Positions 1 through 14,000 of a DNA stretch of 64,000 nt are shown here, one piece after another. A program made the translations under genes and the position numbers. The stretch is from Quillaja saponaria (taxonomy: Eukaryota; Streptophyta; Magnoliopsida; Fabales; Quillajaceae), in NCBI GenBank assembly GCA_029379385.1, contig CM055611.1, forward strand, positions 868,001-932,000, given 5' to 3'. Below the pieces are notes generated by a model. The model made no database searches. It saw only the letters and a list, made by a program, of their open reading frames with translations, and had not been told where the DNA came from. Within the stretch, counting starts at the first letter, position 1. Every line of letters starts with the position of its first letter.

Positions 1-1434
1 TCTCTCCATTTGGCATAGCTTTCTTCAACTTTAGATTTTAACAGTGTTAGGGTACAAATGACTATCACTACTAATGAATTATTATGTACTTGAGTTCAGT
101 TTATCTTTCTAAACAATTTGAGATAAAACCTTATTTTATAATAGCGTTTAGCAAATGAGCCAAATGAATTCATAATTTGCAATGTGCATAAGCTTGCGAA
201 TTTTAGTCAAACACGAATGGATTTCAAAGTCTATCAGAGCCAAACCGCCAACAGAATGTCAAGCATTTGGGATTGGAATTTATTTGGCTTCCCAACAATT
301 AGGCGATTGGCCCGTAAAATTCATGTTTCGGTTAGCATTTGGGAAACTATCTTGGCTCGCTTCTCAAACAGCAAATGGGCTGTTTGAAAGAAAAAATAAA
401 AAATAAAAATCTGATAATTACCCCCAAACCGTTGATAATTTACTTCTCATTTTTACCTATAAAAATAACTAATTTCTTGCATTTTTTTCTCCATAATTTC
501 ACAAATTTTTATTTTTTTTGCCTGTTCTCATTCTCTTATCCATGATTAATTTGCAATCAAAAACTAAACTAAACTTATTCTTATTATAAAAACAAAAAAT
601 TACAAATTTTTATACCATCTTAAAACGCCATTAAACTTATACTATTAAAAAAAAAAGTATATGTAAGTCATAAAGTATTGTTTAAAAAATAGTGACTTTG
701 AATATCATCAAATAGAGATAATTATTAGTAATCATCAAGAATAGAGATATTATTGTTGTGGGATTCTAATTAAATAAATAAAAGACAACTGAATATGATA
801 GGTTATTTGATTAGTGTTAGGTTCCTATAGGTGAAGGTTTATTGAATATCACCAATAATATAAAGATAATTACTGTAATAACCAATAATAGAGATATTAT
901 ATATTCTTGTTATGCAACCTTCAATTATGCAAATAGTATCATCTTCATTTTTTAACTTTCAATCATGTAAACAATATGATATTCATATTGTCTTTTTTTT
1001 TATATGACAACTTGTGTTGTCTCTATTTTGTGAATAAAATAAAAATGCAAATTGTATTTGAAAATTCATATTGGATAGAAATTTTACACTTTTACCCTTC
1101 CACAAACTCAAAGTGATTAGAAATCATTTATATATTTTACCATGTTTTACTAATTTTATCATTCATTCTCTCTTCTTCAATCTCTCTCTCTCTTGTTCAA
1201 AACGACAACACGCAGTTTCAGACTCCTTTATCTAAAAATGATAGAATAATGGGCCTGGTAATGAGAAAGAAGAAGCCCATTCATCGTAAGTGTTTAGAAA
1301 GAGAGAGAGAGAAGCGGCGCAACACTCTCAAAAGTTTCCACTTCGTTTCGTTCGATCTCTCTGATTTCAAACAGCCACACTACACCGAGTCACTGACTAA
1401 TCTGTTTTTCTTCTCCGGTTCCGATTGAAACTCC
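1..1434. other. AT-rich upstream region and leader of LSM5
   Basis: No protein-coding gene is supported here. The stretch is AT-rich and holds a diverged direct repeat of about 55-60 bp (about 697-752 and 842-902, both beginning TTGAATATCA and ending AGAGATATTAT), probably a MITE or minisatellite remnant. From about 1150 to 1330 there are CT-rich and GA-rich tracts typical of plant core promoters and leaders, just before the LSM5 start codon at 1435. The small open frames at 182-545 show no recognisable motif. Confidence 0.5.
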
Positions 1435-4400
1435 ATGGCTAACAATCCTTCGCAGCTTCTACCGTCAGGTTTGACTTACTTTCTTTCTCTCACTCTCAGT
1501 TTTACTGAGAAACTTCAACTGAAAATTGAGATTTCTTATGAGGGTGCTGGTTTGTGCTGGAAAATTTGCAGAGTTGATTGACCGGTGCATTGGGTCGAAG
1601 ATTTGGGTGATAATGAAAGGAGACAAGGAGCTCGTTGGTACTCTTAAGGGTTTTGATGTCTACGTTAATATGGTTCTTGAAGATGTCACTGAATAGTAAG
1701 ACTCTCACACTCACTTTCACATTTGTATGTACACTCGATTGATTCTTCATCTTGTACTTAACTTGTGTATGCATTTGGGTGTTTCTTGATAGTTCTGTTA
1801 TTGCCTATTTGTTTGAGAATACTCTAAAAAAAAAAGGAAAAGAAAAAAGTTAGTTCAATTTTGGTTTTCACTGAGATGCATTCGGTTTGGGCAACCTGAA
1901 AACTGTTTCATATTACCCAGATGGTTTTCCTACTGGTCATTTAACACAAGGTGCTTTTTTCCCTAAACCAATAGAATGCTTGCTGAGGAAGGTGTTTATC
2001 GTGGGCATAATTCATTCTCCACATTCAAATGGACTACCTTTTTCACCAAATTGATGTAGGACATATGATTGGGTTATGGATATATTGAATTACTTTGCAC
2101 AGCCTACTAAAAATGACATGACATACCAATTTCTTTCTTTATGTCACCATGGATTTTTTGCAGAATTATATTTAGGGTGTCATATTAATAAAATTAGAGT
2201 TTTAAGGAGTATGGAGGGTGGCTTGTCTTTGGCATGACAAAAGGTAGTTAGTTTGGGGACAAAGAATATGCAAAACAGGGACTACTATCATAAAAGTTCC
2301 AGCTTTCTAAACATTAACAGTATGGAGTATGGACTTTATATTTTGAATGCTTAAGGATGTATGACCAATATTATTTCTTAAGGTCTGGAAAGATTTGGTG
2401 TTTCGAAGGCATCTTGATGTATAATTTTGGGTTTTGAAGGCACGGAAAACTAAGGGATTTTGGAGAGGCCCCACCAATTTTGCTCGAAAAATCAATAGTT
2501 ATTCATTTTGATGCTAAAGGGCTTGACTTTGAGCTCTCCCACTTGATGAGAAGGAAAGTTAGTTGGCTAATTCAAAAGATTGAGCTCAATGTATAGATCC
2601 TAGTAAGATTCATGTTCTGCATCGAAGAGGGACCCGCTTCACATTTTGGGAAAGATCAAGGTTATGAAGTTCTATATGGTGGTTTGAGAAATATCTGGGA
2701 AAGGCTTGAAAATTGAAAGTATATACAGAGGTTCGAAATTAGGGAAGTAATATGTGGCTTATAAAACTTTTTCTGAACTCAACCATCGATTTCAAGAGTA
2801 GTGGAGAGAGTGGTGATCATTTTCTCATTCATTGTTTGTTTGCTTGGTTTCCTTTTTCTTCGGATAGAAAAAAATAAGTTTATGAAGAGAAAGAAAGGAA
2901 AATGTATAATGAACTGGATAAGGAATCCTCCTAATAAAAAAATTAACAAACAGCAAACGAACAGACGGACAATTGAGTATCACTACAGAAGTGCTTCCCC
3001 ATTCTGCTGGACATCCAATGAAGTAAATTCCTTGAACTGTTTCAAAGCGTGAAACCATAAAGAAGTTGGAGAAACAATTATACCACAAGGACCTGAGAAA
3101 AGGGTTGAGAGTGAGATTATTGGTAGTAGGAGCAGGAGTACCATTTGGAGATCTTCTCTTAGACCTTGGGGGTGTTTGATGGTTTATAGTGCTCTGTGGG
3201 TGTATTAAAGCTGCAATACCTTTCATTCCTTATCAGTTGATGTTCGCATTCATCCTTTAATTCCTTCATGTCCTGTTCTTGATTTCTTAGCTTCCTGCTA
3301 TTATTTATTTTCTTTTCTTCCTCCTACTTCTATTTCCACTTTGTCATCCCTTTAGGTGGCTCTTTGTATACGTCTTCTTATACATGGATTAGCCCTCTTT
3401 GGTGTTCTTCCAGAAAACATTTTGGTCATAAAATTTGATTTCATTTTGTATAAAGTTGATACAAAACCTACTAAAAACTACACTTAAAAATAGAAAGATT
3501 AAACCCCAACTTGAAAATGTGAATAAACAGACCCATGGGCTTCCAGGAAAACCTATTATAGAAATTAAATTTATAAGACTAGAGTTTGTAACTTCATAAA
3601 GATAAAAACTACCCTGGATAATGTAGGTACAACTATATACACCGTGTGATATTACATTTGGGCCTTGAATCAACAGCTGATCAATATCCTACTAAGAAAA
3701 AAGGTGGATCAAAAGTTTATAATTTTGGCTCTTTAAACTTTCCAATATTCTATCGCCTTATACATCCCACCCTGCACGGGATCACTGCAGCCATTAGCTC
3801 AATGTGAACCTTTACTGTCCCATTTCTTTCATATCAGTCATTTCTCTTTGAAGGCCACTGTTGGTAAAAAAGAAAATGAGACAGCTTTGGTGGAGGTCAT
3901 CTGCTGATTCATGTATTTTATTCCTTGTGATCACAGTTTTCTGCTGGTCTATAATTTCTTTGATTGCTAATTTGCTACACATTTTGTCAATTCCAACATA
4001 GTGACTTACTTATATATTTATTCTGTTGTTTTGGTAAGCCCTGGACAGTTGAACTTATATTATGCTTTAAGCTTATGACTTGTGGAACTAATGTCACTAC
4101 TCTCCCTTCAAGATCGTGCGGCAGGAGTAAGACTGTTGGTTTTACCATGAGATTCCTTTGTGTATCAAAATACTCCCATCATGCTTTGTATTGTATCTCG
4201 CTACAGACTTAAGTGCCAACTGCTTCACCTAGTTCTTTTAGTCATTTTGTGAATGTAACTACCAGAAGTACCAATATGAAACCAAGATATTCTACACAGA
4301 TGTTGGACTTTTGTGTCTCTCCAGAGGCTAATGTATATGCTCATCATTGTGGCTACTTGGTCAAGTTGGTAATGTTTTCTTCTTTTTAGCTTGGTCATCT

Positions 4401-5310
4401 TGTTGTTATAGCCTGTGGTTATCTTATAACTCTGAAGCTGGCTATTCTTATTCTATTCTAGCTTGGTCCTGCTTTTTTCCTTTTCAACCATACTGTCTCT
4501 TCATTATCACCAAATTACTGGTTTTCATAGAAAAACTTGGTTGTACAAGTAGTTCACAACTTCTTGATGAAAATTAAAAATTATGCTCCATTTTCATATT
4601 AAAACTTGGAAGGAACTTTTTCACTGTTTGTGTAAGTAATTTGGGTATTTTAGTTTCAGCCTCTTTATGTTGTTCTTCCATGATGTTGGACTTTGGGGAT
4701 TATGAATCACAGTGAACTTGGATGACAGTATGCATTTTACTACTCAAAACATGATAACTCTTACATGATTCTTTGTTACAGCACTGTTGCTTTGGGATCT
4801 CTTGCTTTCTGTGTGCACTCATACTGTGTGCTATTCTTTAGTATGATGATCTAAGAGCACACTTGTTTACAGTTACCCATAGGTAACGGCAAATTGGCCA
4901 GCCTTGGGCAATTGACATGTTGATTTGGCTAATTTCTCAGTGAGATTACTTCAGAAGGGAGACGTATAACAAAGCTGGATCAGATTTTACTGAATGGAAA
5001 CAACATAGCCATTGTAAGTATGACCTTATTACTTTGATTTGCTTGGATTTCTCTTGGTGAAATCATTTTTAGAAGTTGTTCCTGAGATTGATAATTTTAT
5101 TGGTAGAGTTTCATTTGAGTAACAATAATGAACCTGGGAAAGAAATTTGACCTCCCGTATTTTATATTATAATATAACTACAACTGGAGGATAGTGATGT
5201 CTACCGCGCCATCTGTTAACCTTATCTCTTCATTGATCATCTAAAAACCAACTGCTCTAACATCAACTTAAATGCAGTTGGTGCCTGGTGGTTCACCTGA
5301 TCCTGAATGA
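1435..5310 (+). CDS. LSM5: U6 snRNA-associated Sm-like protein LSm5
   Basis: Four exons join in frame: 1435-1468, 1572-1695, 4941-5013 and 5278-5310 (264 nt, 87 residues). All introns are GT-AG. The protein begins [17 protein letters not shown] and has the Sm1 motif ([24 protein letters not shown]) split here as residues about 27-50, and the Sm2 motif around [18 protein letters not shown] near the C-terminus. It ends GGSPDPE. Arabidopsis LSm5 (SAD1) is 88 residues and nearly identical by recall. LSm5 is a subunit of the nuclear LSm2-8 ring, which binds the U6 snRNA 3' end, and of the cytoplasmic LSm1-7 ring, which acts in mRNA decapping. Intron 2 is unusually long (3245 bp) and holds no recognisable gene. 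The tandem duplication begins only 146 bp past the stop codon, so it probably lies in or next to the 3' UTR. Confidence 0.95.
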
Positions 5311-6391
5311 GCATGGTGGTTGTACTCAGTTATGATTTTTAGCCTCTTGTTGTTGGGGGCAGATAATTCCTATATTTTAACGAGAATTCCAGCCTCCAAG
5401 ATGACCTTTTTCACCATTTTGTTGTTTAGTAGTATAATGTGATTGAACTCTCGTCTTGACGAGGAATTGTGAATTATGTTGGTGTAATTGGTGATTTAAT
5501 GTCTTCAAATATATTTAATGAATCATGTCTCCTAGGCTTTATCTTCTTTCTAAACAAATTTGAAATCTCTTTGATGCGGACAGCGTCATGGTTATTAGAA
5601 AACATGCATATATGCTCATTTGAGATGTTGAAAACAGGAGCATCCTTCTTGATTAGGCCACATGGGTCATTCAGCCCAAAATATGCTCGTGTGATATGTT
5701 TCAAATTGCGAGTGTTAACCAGCTCTGAACTCCTAAATTTCACTTGGTTATTATTGGAACTCCAGTCCTGTGCCATTAGATCCATGGATTAATAGCAAAT
5801 GTTAGCTATATTTTAGGGATTGTTCAGTAGACAAAGTAATCTCAAATTTTGCAAATCTCATCAACTTGCGAGCTAGACTTGATTAATATATATCCTTAAT
5901 ATTTTACATAAATTTATAATAAATATATTTACATACAATAAAAAACATTTTAAGTGTTTTAATTAATGTTCATTCCCTTTGATTATTATTAATTGGCCTA
6001 GGTTTGAATCCCTTGAACCATTGTGAGGAATAATTTTTTGTTAAAAATCTCTTGACGATATATGCTCAAGCTTTAATTTGAGCTGCAAGCTGTTAATGAG
6101 TTTAGGCTCGAAAGTTTTAAGTGAATACAATTTGAGTTCGAATTTACTTAAAATTTAACTAGCTGAGTTGAATTTTTTCAATGTTCATTTTGAGCTCATC
6201 ATTTTTGCACCGTAATTGTAGCTAAATTATTATTATTATTTTTTTCTCATTAATTACTAGTAACAATGATTGTTCAGAATGTAAGAATTTTAGTTTTAAA
6301 CCTTAGAATTGTGTACATATGAGACGAATTTGATTAATTCCCAACTAACCAACCCAAATTTAAGCTATAGTCACTAAATAAATAGCCCATG

Positions 6392-6926
6392 TGTCACGGG
6401 CCGACTTTGCTAGCACGCAAAGACGCCTATGTAGCACTTGCTAACCCCTCGTGGGTAGCAAGTCAGCTTCTCCAATGCCCCTCGGGTGTCAACCCGCAAG
6501 GCTAGTGCTCAACAATGTAAGCAAGAAAGCAAATAGAACACAGTTTGCAAGAAATGATTTCAACTTCTCATTAATTGAAAAACGATCAAATTACAATGCT
6601 ATCAAAATGCTCTCGACATGGCTACGACATAGGAAAATGGCTTGGTGTAAGGGGAGTTACAAGCAACACCAAGACCTTTGACACTCATCCGACAAGCTCG
6701 TGTACAATTTTGATTTTCTCACATATACACCCCCCTAAAGAGCTTTTTGCGCCATAACCTCTCTGGCAGGAGGGAACATCATATTTTCCAGTTGCCCGAC
6801 TACCCTGGCTACCTATTTACAAAAATGCCACACTGTGTCATGACATATGCCTAGCTACCCACAATGTGTCCATCACAAGACAAGCGGCCATGTGCGACAT
6901 GCACTGGACAAGCTTGGGTTGTGACA
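6392..6926 (-). mobile_element. Solo LTR (probably Ty3/gypsy) inside copy A
   Basis: The 535-bp insertion begins TGTCACGGGCC and ends GGGTTGTGACA, so it has the TG...CA ends of an LTR. It is flanked by an exact 5-bp target-site duplication, CCATG at 6387-6391 and 6927-6931. The matching position in copy B (about 10548) carries the empty site with one CCATG. No internal retrotransposon domain is present, so this is a solo LTR left by LTR-LTR recombination. The minus-strand orientation is inferred from the TGTCACAACCC-type start on that strand, a common gypsy LTR start. Small open frames inside it are not genes. Confidence 0.88.
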
Positions 6927-7988
6927 CCATGACATGAGCACCAAAAATTAAAAAGATAGACGATATCAATGACATTTAAAGATTATTTCTTAATATAACT
7001 AATCGATGTAAAGATTATTTATGTGAGAAAAAAAAAAAACCCACGCTACACCTAGCTAAAATGCTTATACTTCTCTGTATATATATTAATTGATGGAGTG
7101 TGTATAAGTATAAAAAGAAAAAGGGCAAAGAAACTTGTAATGGTGTGTGCTGGAACTTTCTTTCTTTCGCACAGTCCACAGATTTTGTCAAAGACAAACA
7201 TAACAGAAAAAGGAAATATTAATTAAAGAGAGAATTCAATGATAAGGACAGAGAATTATTTTCTTACTTTTGTGGGACAAGTTTGTTTCTTTGTTAAAAT
7301 AGTTAATATAAGATTCTTTGCTTTATTGGGAACTTGTCTTCCTTAGCTAAGTTGATTTGTTGATTTGTTAATTGGATATCTGAGTTGGCTTTCTATAATT
7401 TCTCACTTAAGATGATTATTCTTTGATAATGCTTTATGGTTATGATTTATGAATTCAGCTACTAACTGATTCCTCTCATTTATCCCACTACATTGATTTT
7501 TAATTTTTTTAATAATAGTTTAGTAAAAAAATATTTTCCATTTGTTGAATCCCAAAGCAAATAAACTGAATAATTACCAAATCAAGATATTATGACATTT
7601 TTTTAACAGTTGAATATTTCTGTACTTATCAACAAGATAAGTGTAGTGAGATATGAGGTATATTTTTCATACGAGAATACAAGTTAGAATCTTGCAACAA
7701 ATAATTATTGAGAGATTTATATTTATCTTAATATTGACAGTCCCATAACATAAATAAAAAAATCTCCCAATTTTAAAAATTAAAAAAGAAAAAAAGAAAA
7801 AAGAAGGCAAATGGTGTAAAATGCAAAAGCTGAGCAGTGAAAAATGGCGTTTAAAAAAGCTGAGGCTGTCAAGAGTGTCACAAGAATCTCTTGTTACTGC
7901 ATTTGGCATTTCCTTGCGTTGTTTGCCGTTCTTGAAATTCCTTCCAGTGGTTGACCTTCAACTTCCATGTGCCAGCCCTAACCCACCG

Positions 7989-8023
7989 TCCCCACTCCCC
8001 ACTCCCCACTCCCCACTCCCCAC
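7989..8023. repeat. Five-unit 7-bp tandem repeat TCCCCAC
   Basis: TCCCCAC occurs five times in a row, then TCTCTGT follows. The same place in copy B (about 15543-15550) has a single unit. The array therefore expanded in copy A, or contracted in copy B, after the duplication. Confidence 0.9.
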
Positions 8024-11000
8024 TCTCTGTTTGTGGCCTGTGGGGGTATTCTTGTCATTTCATTATAAGAAGCTAAGAACGGCTACTGCGGCACTCTGCG
8101 CACCCTAGGATAGGATCCTGGCCTTTTTACGCGTGCGACCGGCCGAAACGGTGACTCAATAAACCTCCGCTGCCAACAACTTATTAATAACTACTACCTG
8201 TAAAGCAGTCACAAGAATTTGACTTGCAAATTGTAATTATTATTTATTAGCAATTAAAAAAAAAAAATCTTCTGATTTATTCTTGGTGCATGCAAATCCC
8301 CAATACCAATACCCTTTGCAAAATTACTTTTGTTTTGATCTTCTTATGTATTTATTATGCCTGCAACTTGGACTAAATGCTACGTTAATTTTGTAGATCG
8401 ATATTAATGATGAAATTGATTTAGTTCTATTGAAAAGATACAAGCAATATATGTTTGCATATGCTAATTTTTTCGAGTTAATAATTCCTTTATTTTTTTT
8501 TATTATAATTAACTTATAATTAGATCTTTGAGATAGATAAAATATTGTTGTAATTATAAAAATATTATTATTTAAGTAATTTTGTTTTACATAAATAGTA
8601 TTTTATATAAATGTATAAAATAATAATTCGTAAAGACAGAATACTAACTTATAATTATATATAAATATTCATCACATTAATAAATGGGAGATTCAAATAT
8701 GAAATCTCGTAATTCTAGTACTTCTATTTTAAAAAGTTGAGCTAAGATTTTATCAGTTAATTAATAATTCAATTATCACGGTATTGTAGATGAAACAAGA
8801 TAAATATTTAATTTTTTTAATTTTTTATTGGTTTTGATGTAATCTCTTTATCACTTATGAGTGATAAGAAAGATGGTAGAGAGGAGGATGGTGACATGGA
8901 GGCCACAAAATACAACTCTAATTCTCTAAATAAAAATTTTCAATATTTTATGAAAATAATGAGAATTTCCAAAACATGAAGGATCATCCCTTTCCCATCT
9001 CAATCAATTTCTTTATATGGGTGACGATCGACTCTACAACCTTCCAAGAGAATAATTCCATCAAATTAGACAAAGGAAACCATCAAATCCATCATGTTTT
9101 GCAACTTCCCATGGAATGCATATTATGTCTCGAGATATATCCAAAATGGAAAAGACAATTATATTTGGATCCTTATAGTTTTTATTTAAAATTTTAATAT
9201 CACCCCTTATCTTCTTTTTTAATTAACAATTTAGTACAAATTAGTTTTTTAACACATCAAGAACTTGTTTGGCACAATGATATATATGATTGGATAATAT
9301 AAATTAATTCAATGTATTTTGCGGTATTAATTAAGTAATATAATATTTTGTTGATATTTTTATATTATCATGTCATTAATACATGACAAGAGTTCAAATT
9401 TTACTTTATGAAATAATCAAAATTAAATAGTTAATTGAATAGTGCAACAAGAATCATTATATAATTACAATTAGAAAATGATTTTTTTTAACTTGTTTAG
9501 ATATTGTATATATAATTATTTTTATTATATCTCAACAAGTGTATTTAGAATATTTGAAAAGAACCAACTAGGTGTTAACTACATAATATTTTGCCAAGGA
9601 AAAATAATATCTCAATCTCGACAAGGAATTGTGAATTATGTTGGTGTAATTGGTGATTTAATGTCATCAAATATATTTAATGAATCATGTCTCCTAGGCT
9701 GTATCTTCTTTCTAAACAAATTTGAAATCTCTTTTATGCGGACAGCGTCATGGTTATTAGAAAACATGCATATATGCTCATTTGAGATGTTGAAAACAGG
9801 AGCATCCTTCTTGATTAGGCCACATGGGTCATTCAGCCCAAAATATGCTCAGTGTGATATGTTTCAAATTGCGAGTGTTAACCAGCTCTGAACTCCTAAA
9901 TTTCACTTGGTTATTATTGGAACTCCAGTCCTGTGCCATTAGATCCATGGATTAATAGCAAATGATAGCTTTATTTTAGGGATTGTTTAGTAAACAAAGT
10001 AATCTCAAATTTTGCAAATCTCTTCAACTCGCGAGCTAGACTTGATTAGTATATATCCTTAATATTTTACATAAACTTATAATAAATATATTTAAATACA
10101 ATAAAAAAAAATTTAAGTGTTTTAATTAATGTTCATTCCCTTTGATTATTATTAATTGGCCCAGGTTTGAATCCCTTGAACCATTGTGAGGAATAAATTT
10201 TTGTTAAAAAACCTCTTGACAATATATGCTCAAGTTTTAGTTTGAGCTTGCAAGCTGTTAATGAGTTTAAGTTCACAACCTCTAAGTAAATACAATTTAA
10301 GCTTGAATTTACTTAAAATCTAACTAGCTGAGTTGAATTTTGTCAATTTGAGCTCAGCTCTTTTGCACCATAATTGTAGCTAAATTATTATTATTATTTT
10401 TTCTCATTATTACTAGTAACAATGATTGTTAAGAATGTAACAATTTTAGTTTTAAACCTTAGAATTGTGTACATATGAGACAAATTTGATTAATTCCCAA
10501 CTAACCAACTCAAATTTAAGTTATAGTCACTAAATCAAATAGCCCATGGCATGAGCACCAAAAAATAAAAAAGATGGACAATATCAATGACATGTGGTCT
10601 ATAAGATCTTAATTCAATATTGATAAAGATGAATGTGACACAAATTTTCAAATTTGAATTTATTATAATATAACTAATCGATGTAAAGATTATTTAAGTG
10701 AAGAAAAAAAAAAAACAACACTACACCTAGTTAAAATGCTTATACTTCTCTGTGTATATATTAATTCATGGAGTTTGTACAAATAGAAAAGAAAAAGGGA
10801 AAAGAGACTTGTAATGGTGTGTGCCGGAACTTTCTTTCGTTTGTACAGTCCACAAATTTTGTCAAAGACAAACATAAAAAAAAAAAGGAAATATTAATTA
10901 AAGGGAGAATTCAATGAAAAGGACAGAGAATCATTTTCTTACTTTTGTGGGACAAGTTTATTTCGGTGTTGAAATAGTTAATATAAGATTCTTTGCCTTA

Positions 11001-11095
11001 TTGGGAACTTGTCTTTCTTAGCTAAGTTGATTTGTTAATTGAATATCTGAGTTGGCTTTCTATAATTTCTCACTGGAGATGATTTTTTTTTAATG

Positions 11096-14000
11096 GATTT
11101 TTCTAACTAGGGTCCAAAGTGTATTTGATAAAGTATAATAAATATAAATTTTAAAATTTGAAATATTCTAAAAATAAAAAAATATTTATTACGCATCACT
11201 TAAATTATAATCAATTACTAGAATTAATAATATAAAATTTCTATATTTACTGTCACACCCCCTCATGGAAGCATGACTGGCCGGAGGAATGGTAACCAAA
11301 CCTCTGTAACCCTGACTCAAATAGAGGAACGGCCAAGAAATTATAAAGACAAAAGTTAACATTAAAAGTTGGTTGATTACAACAAATCACACTTACTGAA
11401 AATTTCGGCAGAAGTCCCTTACAATATAGAACATGCCTTAAAAATACAATCCTATAAACTCTTTTATTATTCAACATAATACAAAGACCATAAGGAGCTC
11501 TGCTCCGTTCACATTATCAACAAAACAAGTACTAGAAATATTACATCATACCACATTTGACACCCACAGTTCTAATGTGACTGCAACTTTCATCCTTAAC
11601 TCCAAGTATGAGATTCCGAGACATACCTTGTTGTCAAATCTTTAGCAAAGCCTCATATTAGCGGTTAACTTCTTTTGAGGTCCTGCTACTAAAAATATAA
11701 CCACAGAAAAGGGGTGAGTCTTACGGACTCAGTGAGTGAAAAATCGTACCCAAAGGGTACTAGCATCACACAACACAAGCATATAACATACGTAATAACA
11801 CTGCGTAACATTATTCATATCTTAATTCACATTGAATGTATACATTGTAACGGTCATAAATTCACAATTTACATGATACACAAGATCACAAATTTATCAG
11901 AGCAATGATATCAAACAAATCAACCAAAGGGCCAACGAGTAACCCAGCCCCGCACAACAAATTAATCTCCGTACACAATCCATCCCACCGGGGCTGAGCA
12001 CTCAATTTAGAAAACATTTATCAGAATTTCTCGAGATTTCAAATAAGAGTATCCAAGGTGCACCTGGATCTTAATTTTAGAGATAAAAAAATCATTTTTC
12101 AGAAAATATTCACGAGTTGGCCCTTATCAAACACAATCAATGTCAATCACAATAATCAATATCAAGCAAACATTATTCAAGCAAAATTACTGAAATACTC
12201 CACTAGCTTACTTTCCATATATCACACATATTCAAATAAACATATAATCACACATATTAATCTAGCCCCTAAAGGCAGCAATTAACCACTCACCTGAAAC
12301 CGATTCTACTCGTCTCTCACATTTACGTCCACGCGTCTCATTGATCCACATTAGAATTCGAAACTGAAATTCATAATTCCAAATATTACTTAATTCATAA
12401 ACTTTATTGTTATACTCTTTTACTTACTAAACTTATATTTCAACTTATATAGATTTATTTATAAAAGTTTTCCTTTAAACTATTACATGTCCATAATATG
12501 GATTAGACTTAAGATGATAAGGTTATCAATGAAGAGGGCTTTTAAATATCTTGACAAAGCATATAATAGGAGAAACCATTAGAAAAGAATAAAAAGCATT
12601 TAGTATGTTAAAAATATTAAAGCTATCCAAACTTGAGGTTTGGACCAGGGTCCACTTTAACAGTCATATTTTTCTCCATGAAACTCCGAATTCAGTTTCG
12701 TAAAATTTATAAAATACTAGACACCTGTAGCTTTATAATGGTATATCATTTGTAATTTTTGGATTTGTATATCAATACAGTTTATTGTTTGAAGTTTCAT
12801 TAAATTCTGTAATACGCAGGATTTTTGACAGCTTTGACCTAACTGTAGTTAATTGAACATAGCTTTCCCTAGGTAAAACGAAATCCGATTCTGTTTATTG
12901 GGTTTATTAATAGACAAGTATATCTATCTTTATTATTCAGAAACTTTTCCTAAAATCTGTCATGAACCCACTCAATTTCTTACATGAACCAAGAACAGGG
13001 TACTAAAAATCCTGCAGGCCCTAGCTGTACTCTAACAGCTCTAACTAATAACATACTTGAAACCAAGATACGAAATTTTGTAGAAAATATCTCAAGATCC
13101 CAAGCTTCACTTTTTCTTTTGAACCCTTAATTTAATTCAGCCCCGAAGGCACTTGAAATACATAATTTTTCTCATCCACGTAATCTAACCCGCAACCCTT
13201 CACAAGCCACTTAACTTCATTACCCAACACTTTCAAGCTCCAATTCATACTCCTCATATATCTAGTTATTCAAAGATTCTACTTTACATAATTTCTCACT
13301 AAACTAATTCACTTTCATATTTTCCAATTAGATATTTAACAATAGATGCTTACATAATTTAAATTACATGCAACTATTAACAATTAACTTTTATTGTTCA
13401 GCTTAGCCAAAACTTATAAATAACTTACTTTTATAATTGTAGATATCTATATATCACCAATCTACCCTAAGCCTATATTTCTCCATTTTATTTAAAAACT
13501 AACTATTAAATTTCAATTTCAAGCCTATATCAAAAATTCATCATAATTAGTAATCTTATAATTTAACTATACCAATCTAACCCTAACATAATTAAATCTT
13601 AAACTTTTACCTTCCATACAATTCATTCTTAAGTCTAAACTAATCCATTATTAATAACATTATAAAGATCAAAATGCTAAAGTTGGGTATATTAACATAT
13701 GTATACCTTGCTCCTTCACTAGTTTAAGTTTACCCTTAAATAAAAGGGTACAAGGCAATAACAAATCCCACACAAAGGCAGAGCTACTGCTTTACACACC
13801 CTCCTTCTTGGCTGAGTTTTCCTAGAGCAGCTTCCCACCTTCGGCTGCTGCACTCCTTCAGGGATGTTCCACGGCAACCAGAAGAGAAGGTCAAAGGATG
13901 AAATGCTGCCAACCCCACTGAACAGCCAAGACAGGGCACGTCTATACTTCAGCTGTTGTCCCTGTTTCACTTCAATTCCTTCTCTAACACCACCACACCC

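Larger units (their letters stand above)
5457..9619. repeat. Tandem duplication unit, copy A
   Basis: This segment is repeated directly after itself (copy B, 9620-17119). It opens TGACGAGGAATTGTGAATT; copy B opens CGACAAGGAATTGTGAATT. The two stay collinear to CCAAGGAAAAATAA followed by CTCAATCT. Copy A is 4163 bp. Removing the solo LTR and one TSD (540 bp) leaves about 3623 bp, matching copy B without its insertion. The content is AT-rich and apparently non-coding. A roughly 100-codon frame near the left end (5474-5785, minus) is broken in copy B by a 1-nt insertion. A short GC-richer patch at about 7820-8160 is well conserved between copies. Confidence 0.9.

Noticed and set aside
2825..3226. 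133-codon minus-strand frame in LSM5 intron 2
   Set aside because: No domain recognised, the opposite strand is also open, and it lies inside a spliced intron.
7821..8108. 95-codon frame over the GC-richer patch of copy A
   Set aside because: Includes the 7-bp repeat, and copy B has a different length there, so the frame is not preserved between copies.
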